NCBI RefSeq assembly: GCF_044904675.1
Contig: NZ_JADIKJ010000017.1
Location: forward strand, 62,001 to 126,000
DNA length: 64,000 bases
Origin: Dyella_B jejuensis
Lineage (GTDB): Bacteria > Pseudomonadota > Gammaproteobacteria > Xanthomonadales > Rhodanobacteraceae
Reading direction: 5' to 3'
The notes under the pieces are model-generated. The model searched no databases and was not told the DNA's origin. It was given only the letters and a program-made list of their open reading frames with translations. This document shows, piece by piece, positions 37,802-46,928 of the stretch; position 1 is the stretch's first letter, and each line of letters starts with the position of its first letter. The translations under genes were made by a program, and so were the position numbers.

Positions 37802-40800
37802 CTAATGCTTGCTTTCGCCCTGACCTTTTGCGCCGTTTTTTACCACCGAAGATTTGACTAGCTCAGCCGTTGCCACGAAAGGCGCCAAGTCTTCGTCGAC
37901 CTGTTCCCTGACCGCCTCGTTGAAGGTTGCTCCCGGCACCAGGGAGTTACCCAGGATGCCCAGAGCATTGTCTTTCGCTTGATCCTCGGCCCAGTCTCCC
38001 GCCTGGTCCATGCCTTCGTCCTTGGCCGCATCCCATGCTTCACCCCAGGACGGTGCGCTTGCCGCGGCCGCTCCGACGCTTGCGAAGATTTTCACGTAGG
38101 GCAGGAACTTGGCGGCTGTTGCCCCTGTATCGAAGATATCGCCGACGGCATCTGCCGTTTCCGCGGCGCAGGCATTGCCTAATTTTCTTTGTACAACCGC
38201 CTCGCTGTGGGAGATATCGCCCCACAGTTCTGCACAGAACTCCATCGCTTGCGCACAAAAGGCATCCACCGAGGTCAGATAAAGACCGGTCTGATCTCGA
38301 TATGAAAGTGGATTACCTGCGACATAGGTGAAGGTATTGGCGCCTCCCCGACGCCCGATCGGATCACTTTGAAGGTAACGTCCTGTCGCTGGGTCGTAAT
38401 CGCGGTGAACGTTGTAGCTCATTCCCGTCTCCGCATCGAAGTATTGGCCGGGGAATCGCAGGTTATAGGTGTATCCGGTCGAGGCTGGCGCGACTTCATC
38501 CCACGGATTGCCCTGATACGGGTTCTGCCATGTAGTGTTGCCGTCAACATCCGCGATGGCGCGCGGTGTGCCGAGTTGGTCCGCTGTCACATAGGCAATG
38601 GTGCTGGTCGAGCCTGGCGTATCAACGTTGGCAACCGGAATGCCGTCCATCCAGATGTAGTCGCGGTTGGTAGCGCCGTACTCACCGAGCATCTGACTGG
38701 CTTCGTTGTAGTCGTAGCGTTCCGTCGCCGCGCCGGAGACTTTCTGGATGCGCTGGTTGAGTGCGTTATACGTATAGCTTCCCACCGTAGCACCAGCCAC
38801 TTGCGCAACGGCCATGCGGTTGCGGTCGCTGTATCCAAAGCCGTAGGTAGTTCCAGCTTGCGTCATCGCCGTGGTGTTGCCATCGGCATCCACGCTGAAA
38901 GCGTTGCTGCCCACGGCGCTGAGCTGGTGCGTACCAGAGTTATAGGAGTACGTACCGGTATCGAGCCCCGAGCCGGTCTTGCTCAGTCGGTCACCGGTCG
39001 GGTTGTAGGTCACGCTTTCGAGGGTGTTGCCGTTCGCCTGGGTCACGCTGAGCAACCGATACAGCGGATCATAGGCATAGGTCTCGGTAGCCGGACTCGC
39101 ACCGGGTGCATTACCAATCGCCGTGATATCCCCCATCGCATCCCTTGCCACGTGCAGGGTGAACGCCGGACTGGTCAGGTCGGTGAGCCGGTAATTCGCA
39201 TCATAGGTGCGGGTGACGGTTTGCCCGTTGCCGAGTGTGTAGCTGGCGACCGGTCCGAATGGCTGGTAGGTGACGTTGCTCACCACCGTGCTGGCGGTGC
39301 CGTTGGGCGGGGTAACAGCGATAGCCTGGATGCGCCCATCGCCGTCGCGGGTGTAGCTCACCCGCGTGCCGCTGGGATACGCGATGCTGCTCAGCCGTCC
39401 CGCTGCGGTGTAGCTATAGGTCGTGGTGTCGGTGCCGGCTGCCGTGATCTGCTGTTTCTGGATCACCTCGCCCTGCGGGTCGTAGCAGTACACGGTGGTC
39501 ACGGCGGTTTCGAGGATGCGGGTCAGCCGTCCCAGCGGCGCGCTGCTGGCGCAGCCGGTGATGCTGTTGGCCTCGTCGTAGGTGTAGGTGATGTTCTGGG
39601 TGCTGTCCGGGTAACTCGTGCTGGTCAGCCGGTTCAGGGCGTCGTAGCCGTAGGTGGCGGTGATGCCTTTGGCATCGGTGCGGGTCAGTACGTTGCCGGC
39701 GGCATCGAAGGTCCGGCTGGTGATACCGGTGTCGGGGCTCACTTGGCCGGTCGCGTCGCTCAGGCCATCGTAGCTGTAGATGGTGGCGAGGCTGCTGGGG
39801 TCGGTGACCTGGGTCAGGCGGTCCAGGCTGTCGTAGGCGTAGTGGGCGGTGGTGTTCTGGGTCGCAGTATCGCTACCGTTGTAGTTGTCGATCGTCTGCA
39901 CCAGCCGGTTGAGCGCGTCGTAGCCGAGCTGGCGTTGTACGCCCAGCGCGTCGGCGCTTTGCACCAGGTTGCCGTTGGCGTCGTAGCTGTTGCTGGCGCT
40001 GGCGTTGAACACGCTGTGGTTGAGGCCATCGACCACGCCGGTGAGCTGGCCCAGGGTGTTGAAGGTGCGGCTGAGGCTCTTGTGCAGGGTGCCGTTGGCA
40101 TCGAACACCTGCTCGGCGGTTTTGTCGCCGGCGGCGTCGAGGGTGTAGTGGATGGCATTGCCTTCGGCATCGGCGATCTGGATCAGGCGATGGGCCGCGT
40201 CATAGGTGTAGGTGGTGGTGAGGCCGTCCGCATCGGTGATGCTGGACACCGCGCCGTAGGGGGTGTAGCCGAAGGTGATCTGGCGCCCGCCAACCGTGCG
40301 CGTGGCGAGCCAGCCGCGCGGGGTGTAGGTGAGATCGGTGTTGACGCCGTTGGCATCGGTGAGGCGGGTGATGCGGCCATCGGCGTCGTAGGAGGCGATG
40401 GTGGTGACGTGGCCGGCCGCATCGGTGACGGTGTGCAGGTCGCCGGGCTGGTAGCAGGCCGCGCCGGGCGTGCCGCAGTTCACCGCGCTGGCGGCCAGGT
40501 AATAGCTGTAGGTGGCGGTGGACGAAAGGTCGGTGCGTGGGCCGGTGACGGTAAGCAGCAGGCCGGGCAGCGGGCATTGCACGGTGTCGACGGCGGTGCA
40601 GTAGGTGTAAGTGGTGCGGCGCACGCCCGAAGGTGCCGAGCCCGATGCCGAGCAGCTATAGCCGGCAGCAGCGCTGTTGGTGGGATCGATATCGCAGCGG
40701 GCCAGGGTTTGGCCGGTGGCGTTGTAGGCCCATTGCGTGGCGCTGACGGGATTGCCGGAGGCGTCCAGCACGCTGCGAGTCAGCGGCACGCGCAGGGTGG

Positions 40801-42322
40801 TGTTCCAGGTGAAGTTCGTGGTGCGCTGAATCGGCGTTCCCGAAGCATCCACCTTCTGCGTCAATAATCCCGCCGGGTTATTCATGTATTGGGTCGTTGT
40901 TCCCAAGCCATCCTGGCTCGATGCAACTTGCCCTATTCCGTTATAGGTATAGCTGGAATTGCTAACGGGACAGTTGGCCGTCGCTGCGCCTTGGGCGGCG
41001 CTGATATGCCCAATACCTTGCACGACCTGGTACTGGTAAGTAACCGTATGTCCCAGGGGATTGGTCGCCGTGGTCGATCCATCGCTGTTGTAGGTCAGCG
41101 TAACCTGGTCGATGCCGTTGCTGTGCGTGCTGGATATTGCCCTGCCCTGGCTATCGTAGGTCCAGGTCGAGTAACGAGTGCCGCTTTCATCGATAAGGCC
41201 TGTCAGCAGCCCAATGTTGCTGCTGTCTTCATACATGTACTGCCGCGTCGCGGAGCCTCCTGACCATGTAAAAGCGGCGGAGGTCAGGCCACCGGGTGCG
41301 TTATAGCTGTAATTTGCACTAAGCCCGTGGACGCTGAAGCTGAGCGGACGGTAATTGCTATCTTCCTGGAAGCTCAAGGTACGGCCACGCGCGTCCGTCA
41401 CCGTGCCCGTAGTGGTGGTGCCGTATACCGAATAGCTAATCGTTTGGGTGAGGCCATTCCTCTGTTGCATCTTGACCAGGCGCCCTTGACTGTCGAACGT
41501 CTGTGCAAGTCCTTCGGGAGAAACGTAAACCCAACTGCCATTCACTTTATCAAGCTGTCCTAATTCCGTGGCCTCTGGGGAAGCAACGCCGTTGGCGAGC
41601 GTGAATAACGCAGCGCTCCCGTCATCGCGGATGAGTTCGATGCCATCGGCAGCGATGGAAAGATGCGTGGAATAGCTGTGCCGCCATAAGCCATCGGCAC
41701 TGTTGTAGTAGCGAACGAAGCGAAGTGGAAAGGGATCGGTTCCTTGATAATCCACCTCCGACTCGAATTCATTGCCCGTGGCCGAATTGATGGGATCGCC
41801 TTGGCACGGCGAGGGGCCGCCCATCGGATCGATCGGCGCTCCCATTTGCTTGCGTGCAATGGGTTGGGTGGGGTCTTCGCAATCGCCTTCGATGGAATTG
41901 TTTAGAGTGCCGTCAGGGCAACTATCGCCAGTGCGCGTCAATATCGCACCACCTCCTCCGCTGAAAAAACTGGCCGTCCCGAAATCCAGAACGCACATTT
42001 TTGACGAAGGACCGGAATTGAAAACGTTTGGAATAGGAGCCTGATATGGGTAAAGGAATACAGGACCGTAATAGGCCTGAAAGTCCGCCGATTGTACGGT
42101 AGTGACATTGTAGTAATCATAGGCCGCATGACATGCAGCCGCCGCAGAAGGAAAGGCCCCCAGATTTCCAATGTTTGCAGTCCAGGTGTAGTCAGCAGCG
42201 TTGAGGCTTGGCGAAGTGCTCATAAGCAGCCACGCACAAAGCATGCATTTGATGGAAGTTAAAAAAGGAAATTTCAATAAACGGACCATCTCGCTATAGC
42301 CTTTCGCAGGACCGAACCTCAT
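37802..42322 (-). CDS. Secreted RHS/YD-repeat protein with variable C-terminus
   Basis: From ATG 42322 (AAGGGAG ribosome site) this is about 1506 residues. It has a signal peptide (MVRLLKFPFLTSIKC, ending SLNA), a DUF6531-like region (CQGDPINSATGNEF, PFPLRFVRYYNS), then many YD repeats (TYTYDAAHRL, YGYDALNRL, RTFDAAGNV). The RHS-associated core follows (DPATGRYLQSDPIGRRGG, VAGNPLSYRDQTGL). About 159 residues after the core form a unique tail with three early cysteines and a Lys/Asp-rich end; no toxin family was recognised. RHS proteins are usually polymorphic toxins or cell-surface shells. A Sec signal in place of a PAAR domain argues against loading on a type VI spike. No immunity gene follows. 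Confidence 0.88.
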   Translation of the reverse strand: MRFGPAKGYSEMVRLLKFPFLTSIKCMLCAWLLMSTSPSLNAADYTWTANIGNLGAFPSAAAACHAAYDYYNVTTVQSADFQAYYGPVFLYPYQAPIPNVFNSGPSSKMCVLDFGTASFFSGGGGAILTRTGDSCPDGTLNNSIEGDCEDPTQPIARKQMGAPIDPMGGPSPCQGDPINSATGNEFESEVDYQGTDPFPLRFVRYYNSADGLWRHSYSTHLSIAADGIELIRDDGSAALFTLANGVASPEATELGQLDKVNGSWVYVSPEGLAQTFDSQGRLVKMQQRNGLTQTISYSVYGTTTTGTVTDARGRTLSFQEDSNYRPLSFSVHGLSANYSYNAPGGLTSAAFTWSGGSATRQYMYEDSSNIGLLTGLIDESGTRYSTWTYDSQGRAISSTHSNGIDQVTLTYNSDGSTTATNPLGHTVTYQYQVVQGIGHISAAQGAATANCPVSNSSYTYNGIGQVASSQDGLGTTTQYMNNPAGLLTQKVDASGTPIQRTTNFTWNTTLRVPLTRSVLDASGNPVSATQWAYNATGQTLARCDIDPTNSAAAGYSCSASGSAPSGVRRTTYTYCTAVDTVQCPLPGLLLTVTGPRTDLSSTATYSYYLAASAVNCGTPGAACYQPGDLHTVTDAAGHVTTIASYDADGRITRLTDANGVNTDLTYTPRGWLATRTVGGRQITFGYTPYGAVSSITDADGLTTTYTYDAAHRLIQIADAEGNAIHYTLDAAGDKTAEQVFDANGTLHKSLSRTFNTLGQLTGVVDGLNHSVFNASASNSYDANGNLVQSADALGVQRQLGYDALNRLVQTIDNYNGSDTATQNTTAHYAYDSLDRLTQVTDPSSLATIYSYDGLSDATGQVSPDTGITSRTFDAAGNVLTRTDAKGITATYGYDALNRLTSTSYPDSTQNITYTYDEANSITGCASSAPLGRLTRILETAVTTVYCYDPQGEVIQKQQITAAGTDTTTYSYTAAGRLSSIAYPSGTRVSYTRDGDGRIQAIAVTPPNGTASTVVSNVTYQPFGPVASYTLGNGQTVTRTYDANYRLTDLTSPAFTLHVARDAMGDITAIGNAPGASPATETYAYDPLYRLLSVTQANGNTLESVTYNPTGDRLSKTGSGLDTGTYSYNSGTHQLSAVGSNAFSVDADGNTTAMTQAGTTYGFGYSDRNRMAVAQVAGATVGSYTYNALNQRIQKVSGAATERYDYNEASQMLGEYGATNRDYIWMDGIPVANVDTPGSTSTIAYVTADQLGTPRAIADVDGNTTWQNPYQGNPWDEVAPASTGYTYNLRFPGQYFDAETGMSYNVHRDYDPATGRYLQSDPIGRRGGANTFTYVAGNPLSYRDQTGLYLTSVDAFCAQAMEFCAELWGDISHSEAVVQRKLGNACAAETADAVGDIFDTGATAAKFLPYVKIFASVGAAAASAPSWGEAWDAAKDEGMDQAGDWAEDQAKDNALGILGNSLVPGATFNEAVREQVDEDLAPFVATAELVKSSVVKNGAKGQGESKH

Positions 42323-42765
42323 GGTAGTGATGCTCCCTTTAATGTGCGCCCTGATTAGTCCAACGACCGATCTTCGAGCGATTTCATGTCGCGTGCTCAA
42401 GTATTTTTAAGCACACTTCTCGGTTAATTGGCGCGTTTCAAAGCGCACCCGGACTGATGGCGTCAATAGCCACGCAAAAGCGCCAAGCAACGCCCTATCG
42501 CGATTATCTTTCACACGTCCTGCCAGCCGTGGCGCACGATTGTGATGTGACTTTGCGAATATTCGCGGCGATCCGATAGCCATCTGTACTGTTCCTCCCT
42601 GCGCGCCCCTGAACATCCTGGCGATGGATACCATAACGAACAAAAGGAATTTGTGCGATGGCTTGTCCGTGCGTCCGAGCCCACATCCGAATAATTCTTT
42701 CCCAAAGGCGGCACACCGTTCCTCATGCGATGCGCCGCGAAAAGGATCATCCGCACACGAACGGA
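42323..42765. other. Gene-free region upstream of the RHS gene
   Basis: About 440 bases without a convincing gene. Short frames of 60-80 codons exist on both strands but have no ribosome sites and no recognisable domain. The RHS promoter must lie here, but no clear -35/-10 pair was recognised. Base composition changes here from A+T-rich to the high-GC background. Confidence 0.4.
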
Positions 42766-43086
42766 TCAGCCACCCGGCTCAGGCTTGAGCAGTTCGACGT
42801 ACTGGCGAAGGAAGTGGATCGCGGCGTGCAGGCCGTTGGTTTGCGCTTGGGTGAGCGGCCATGGATGCAACTCGGGGTGCTTGCCGCGGGTCTGGGCGCG
42901 TTCGAAGGCTTGGTTGTAATCGAGCAAGCCCTGGATGACCACGAAGGCCAGCGAGGTGCCGGCAAGCGCGGTCTGGCGCGTGGGCGGCGTTTCTTTCACC
43001 GCTTCCAGGAACTGGAAGTTACGCTCGAAGGATGTGGGTGCGGATTTGGATGGACGTGCGTGTGCCGTATGATCCGGGTTAGCCAT
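42766..43086 (-). CDS. Hypothetical small protein
   Basis: From ATG 43086 (AAAGAGAG ribosome site, 6 bases away) this is 106 residues, starting MANPDHTAHARPSKSAPT. It has no signal peptide or membrane segment. The middle (QTALAGTSLAFVVIQGLLDY) is moderately hydrophobic, and the end is helical and rich in His and Gln. The family was not recognised. It stands alone and is opposite in direction to pilB. Being small and isolated, it could be spurious, but its third-position GC looks coding. Confidence 0.45.
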   Translation of the reverse strand: MANPDHTAHARPSKSAPTSFERNFQFLEAVKETPPTRQTALAGTSLAFVVIQGLLDYNQAFERAQTRGKHPELHPWPLTQAQTNGLHAAIHFLRQYVELLKPEPGG

Positions 43087-43092
43087 GATCAA

Positions 43093-43743
43093 CTCTCTTT
43101 CAGTTGGTTGTGGTCAGCGGGTCGTGGGAGTTGCCGCTCTCACGATCCGCGCTTCTTCCGTGCATTGCTGCAAGGGTCGTCGACGTTGCCCTATGAGAGA
43201 TGGCGTCGATGACGGGGCCGAACGTAGCAAATGATGGTGTGCCGATATGTCAGCGCTTGGCGACTTGGCTTGTGCGTGTCGCGATGATGCATGTTTTTTT
43301 GGATGCGGCGGCGAGTTGCTGGCGAAGAAAAATGGCGCGCGGGATTGCTCGTAACCAGGGGCTTATCCGAGCACGGCGGCACGCCCTGGGCTAATGCGCA
43401 TGGGGCGGAGGCCTGATTGGGCTTCCTGTTTATCGACCCGCTTGTCGGCGCCTTCTGTTGGCACATGCCATGGCGAGCGCTGCTGTTCACCACCGTCTGC
43501 GCACCTCCCTCTACCCTTCCCTTCAAGAACGCCTGGGTCAAGGCCGATAGGGAAAGCACCGCAACCGGGATGGCCGGTCCGTCAAGATCGTGGATAGCGC
43601 CCGCGGTCGACCAACGGGCGAGCCCGCCACCGTACCTTGGCGGCACGGAGTACTGTGGGTGCCTAGCAGGCCACGGATTAGCGATGGCCTGCGCGGGTAA
43701 TGTGCGCTAAATTCCCTACCAATCAGGGGGCTGGGCCAGTTTC
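43093..43743. other. Unexplained region between the small hypothetical gene and pilB
   Basis: About 650 bases hold overlapping frames on both strands (minus 43191-43646; plus 43417-43710) that cannot both be real, and neither has a ribosome site or recognisable domain. The pilB promoter should lie at its right end. In many relatives the pilin gene sits beside pilB, so this could be the scar of a displaced gene or an old rearrangement, which is inference. Confidence 0.4.
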
Positions 43744-45471
43744 ATGTCTTCACAATTACAACCATCCGCCGTAGGGCTGTCGGGCATGGCCCGCCGCCTG
43801 GTGTCCGAGGGGCTGCTGCCGGAAGCCGATGCGCGCAAGGCGGTGGTCGATTGCGCCCAGAACAAGAAAACGCTGACCGGCTGGCTGCTGGAGCAAAACC
43901 TGGTCGACAGTCATCGGCTGGCCCAGGTGGCTTCGGCGGAGTTCGGCATGCCGATGGTGGACGTGACGGCGATGGCGCCGTCCAGCATGCCGCTTAACCT
44001 GATCAGCCAGGAGCTGATCAGCAAGCACCAGGCGCTGCCGCTGCTCAAGCGCGGCAAGCGGCTGTTCGTGGGCATCGCCGACCCGATGCAGTTGCATGCG
44101 CTGGACGAGATCAAATTCCATTCCAACTGCATGGTGGAACCGATCCTGGTGGAGCGAATCCAGCTCACCCGGGCCATCGATAGCGCGATCAACACCATGA
44201 GCAGTGCCATGCCCGATATGGGCGGTGGCGACCTGGATGAGCTGGCGCTGGAATCGGGCACCGATGACGAGGGCGCCGGCAGTACCGGTAGCGATATCGA
44301 CGCCAATTCCGACGCGCCGGTGGTGAAGTTCGTCAACAAGATCCTGGTGGATGCGATTCGCCGCGGCGCTTCGGATATCCATTTCGAGCCGTTTGAAAGC
44401 CAATATCGCGTGCGCCTGCGTATGGACGGCATGCTACGCGCGGTCGCCAGCCCGCCGATGAAGCTGGCCAGCCGCATTTCCGCGCGCCTGAAGGTGATGG
44501 CCGGCCTGGATATCGCCGAGCGCCGGGTGCCGCAGGACGGACGCATCAAGCTGAACCTGTCCAAGAGCCACGCGATGGATTTCCGCGTGAGCACCCTGCC
44601 GACCCTGTTCGGTGAAAAGGTGGTGCTGCGTATCCTGGATAGCTCGTCGGCCAAGCTGGGCATCGACAAGCTGGGCTATGAGGAAGAGCAGAAGCAGCTG
44701 TACCTGGATGCCATCCACAAGCCTTACGGCATGGTGCTGGTCACCGGCCCTACCGGCTCGGGCAAAACGGTGTCGCTGTATACCGCGCTCAATATCCTCA
44801 ATACCGCCGAGCGCAATATCTCCACGGTGGAAGACCCGGTGGAAATCCGCGTGGAAGGCATCAACCAGGTGCAGCAGAACGTAAAGCGCGGCATGACCTT
44901 CGCCGCGGCCTTGCGCTCGTTCCTGCGCCAGGATCCGGACGTGATCATGGTCGGCGAAATCCGCGACCTGGAGACGGCCGAAATCGCGATCAAGGCGGCG
45001 CAGACCGGCCACATGGTGCTGTCCACCCTGCACACCAACGACGCGCCGCAGACGGTGGCGCGCCTGATGAACATGGGCATTGCGCCGTACAACATCACCT
45101 CGTCGGTGACGCTGGTGATTGCGCAGCGCCTAGCGCGCCGGCTGCATAGCTGCAAGAAGCCGATGCAGCTGCCGCCGCAGGTGCTGCTGGATGCCGGCTT
45201 CACGCAACAGGAAGTCGATGCCGGCTTTACGGTCTACGAGGCGGCCGGCTGCAGTGAATGCAACGAGGGTTACAAGGGCCGCGTGGGCATCTATCAGGTG
45301 ATGCCGATGCTGGAGGATATCCAGAAGATCATCCTGCAGGGCGCCAACGCCTTGCAGATCGCCGAAGTGGCGAAGAAGGCCGGCATCAACGATCTGCGTG
45401 CCTCGGCCCTGAAGAAGGTCAAGGACGGCGTGACGAGCCTGGCGGAAATCGACCGTGTCACCAAGGATTGA
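43744..45471 (+). CDS. pilB: Type IV pilus assembly ATPase PilB
   Basis: This 575-residue hexameric ATPase drives pilus extension by adding PilA subunits through PilC. It has the N-terminal MshEN/GspE_N domain (about 15-160), Walker A GPTGSGKTVSLYT, the Asp box, Walker B DPDVIMVGEIRDLETAEIA and the His box STLHTNDAPQT. In the tail AAGCSECNEGYKGRVG carries two of the Cys residues of the tetracysteine zinc site; the upstream pair is replaced. It leads the pilB-pilC-pilD-coaE run. The pilin genes lie 22 kb away on the same strand. Confidence 0.97.
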   Translation: MSSQLQPSAVGLSGMARRLVSEGLLPEADARKAVVDCAQNKKTLTGWLLEQNLVDSHRLAQVASAEFGMPMVDVTAMAPSSMPLNLISQELISKHQALPLLKRGKRLFVGIADPMQLHALDEIKFHSNCMVEPILVERIQLTRAIDSAINTMSSAMPDMGGGDLDELALESGTDDEGAGSTGSDIDANSDAPVVKFVNKILVDAIRRGASDIHFEPFESQYRVRLRMDGMLRAVASPPMKLASRISARLKVMAGLDIAERRVPQDGRIKLNLSKSHAMDFRVSTLPTLFGEKVVLRILDSSSAKLGIDKLGYEEEQKQLYLDAIHKPYGMVLVTGPTGSGKTVSLYTALNILNTAERNISTVEDPVEIRVEGINQVQQNVKRGMTFAAALRSFLRQDPDVIMVGEIRDLETAEIAIKAAQTGHMVLSTLHTNDAPQTVARLMNMGIAPYNITSSVTLVIAQRLARRLHSCKKPMQLPPQVLLDAGFTQQEVDAGFTVYEAAGCSECNEGYKGRVGIYQVMPMLEDIQKIILQGANALQIAEVAKKAGINDLRASALKKVKDGVTSLAEIDRVTKD

Positions 45472-45616
45472 GGACCCGGTCAAGCTTTTCGGCCGTTCAC
45501 CTGCCGGACTTGCGCCGGAGACCACGGAACAGCCGCCTGAAGTAACGTAAGCTGGTGTGTGTCCTGCCTGGCGCGCTCGCGCCGGCCTTGGACTGGAATC
45601 ATTGGGGGAATCGCGC

Positions 45617-46891
45617 ATGGCCACGGTAACAGCCGCCAGAAGTAATACCCGGAACCAGGCCGCCCAGCGCGCCCAGGTTACCCAGATGCCCACTTACGAC
45701 TGGGTCGCGCTGGATAAGCGCGGCAAGCGCATGAAGGGCTCGATGCAGTCCAAGAATGCCACGCTGGTAAAGGCCGAGCTGCGCCGCCAGGGCATGAACC
45801 CGCAGAACGTGAAGGAGCGTTCGAAGCCGCTGTTCGGCGGCTCGGGCAAATCCGTCAAGCCGCGCGACGTGGCGATCTTCAGCCGCCAGATCGCCACCAT
45901 GATGGCCTCGGGCGTGCCGATGGTGCAGGCCTTCGACATCATTGCCGACGGCCAGCGCAATCCGCGCTTCAAGACCATGCTGATCGATGTGAAGCAGGGC
46001 ATCGAGGGTGGCTCTTCGCTGCACGAGGCACTGAATCTGTATCCCGTGCAGTTCGACGAGCTGTACCGCAACCTGGTGCGCGCGGGCGAATCCGCGGGTG
46101 TGCTCGATACCGTGCTCGATACCGTCGCTACCTATAAGGAGCGCATGGAGAGCATCAAGAGCAAGATCAAGAAGGCCTTGTTCTATCCAGTGATGGTGCT
46201 GGTAGTGGCTATGCTAGTTTGCATGATCATGCTGCTGTTCGTGGTGCCGGTATTCGCCAAGACCTTCCAGGACGCGGGCGCTGCCTTGCCGGCGCCGACC
46301 CAGGTGGTGGTGAGCGCCTCGCAATTCATGCAGAGCTATTGGTGGGTGGTGATCGGAGCGGTAGTTGTCGGCGTGGTGGGCCTGGTCCAGGGCAAGCGGC
46401 GTTCCGAGAAATTCGCCCACTTCCTGGATCGCGTGATGCTGCGCTTTCCGGTGATCGGCAACATCCTGCGCAATTCGGCCATTGCGCGTTTCTCGCGCAC
46501 CTTGGGGGTAACCTTCCACGCGGGCGTGCCGCTGGTGGAAGCGCTCGATTCGGTTGCCGGCGCCACCGGCAGCGTGGTGTACAGCGATGCGATCAAGCTT
46601 ATGCGCGATGACGTCGCCGTCGGCCACCAGCTGCAATTGGCCATGCGCCAGACCGGGCTGTTCCCCAACATGGTGGTGCAGATGACCGCCATCGGCGAGG
46701 AATCCGGCGCGCTGGACAGCATGCTGTTCAAGGTGGCGGAATTCTACGAAGAAGAAGTCAACAACTCGGTCGACACCCTCTCCACCCTGCTCGAACCGTT
46801 GATCATGGTGATCCTGGGCACGCTGGTGGGCGGCATGGTGGTGTCGCTGTATCTGCCGATCTTCAAGCTCGCGGGCGCGGTTGCCGGCTAA
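45617..46891 (+). CDS. pilC: Type IV pilus inner-membrane platform protein PilC
   Basis: This 424-residue GspF-family protein has two repeats of the T2SSF domain (about 95-215 and 295-420), each ending in hydrophobic helices (FYPVMVLVVAMLVCMIMLLF; LIMVILGTLVGGMVVSLYLP). It forms the inner-membrane base on which PilB and PilT act. ATG 45617 is preceded by GGGGGAAT. The frame upstream to 45557 has no family similarity. 145 bases separate it from pilB, where many Xanthomonadales carry a pilin gene. Confidence 0.96.
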   Translation: MATVTAARSNTRNQAAQRAQVTQMPTYDWVALDKRGKRMKGSMQSKNATLVKAELRRQGMNPQNVKERSKPLFGGSGKSVKPRDVAIFSRQIATMMASGVPMVQAFDIIADGQRNPRFKTMLIDVKQGIEGGSSLHEALNLYPVQFDELYRNLVRAGESAGVLDTVLDTVATYKERMESIKSKIKKALFYPVMVLVVAMLVCMIMLLFVVPVFAKTFQDAGAALPAPTQVVVSASQFMQSYWWVVIGAVVVGVVGLVQGKRRSEKFAHFLDRVMLRFPVIGNILRNSAIARFSRTLGVTFHAGVPLVEALDSVAGATGSVVYSDAIKLMRDDVAVGHQLQLAMRQTGLFPNMVVQMTAIGEESGALDSMLFKVAEFYEEEVNNSVDTLSTLLEPLIMVILGTLVGGMVVSLYLPIFKLAGAVAG

Positions 46892-46928
46892 TATCGGCAT
46901 CTTCCCTCATTTGCACTTGGAGCCGGGC

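Noticed and set aside
38369..40867. An 832-codon open frame on the plus strand
   Set aside because: It lies antisense within the RHS gene and mirrors its repeated Gly/Thr-rich codons. It has no domain of its own, while the minus strand has a full RHS architecture.
37802..42322. A DNA tandem-repeat or CRISPR-like array in the RHS gene
   Set aside because: The repeats are degenerate protein YD repeats of variable length, with no constant repeat-spacer structure.
43191..43710. Overlapping small genes on both strands upstream of pilB
   Set aside because: They overlap each other on opposite strands and lack ribosome sites and recognisable domains, so neither is called.
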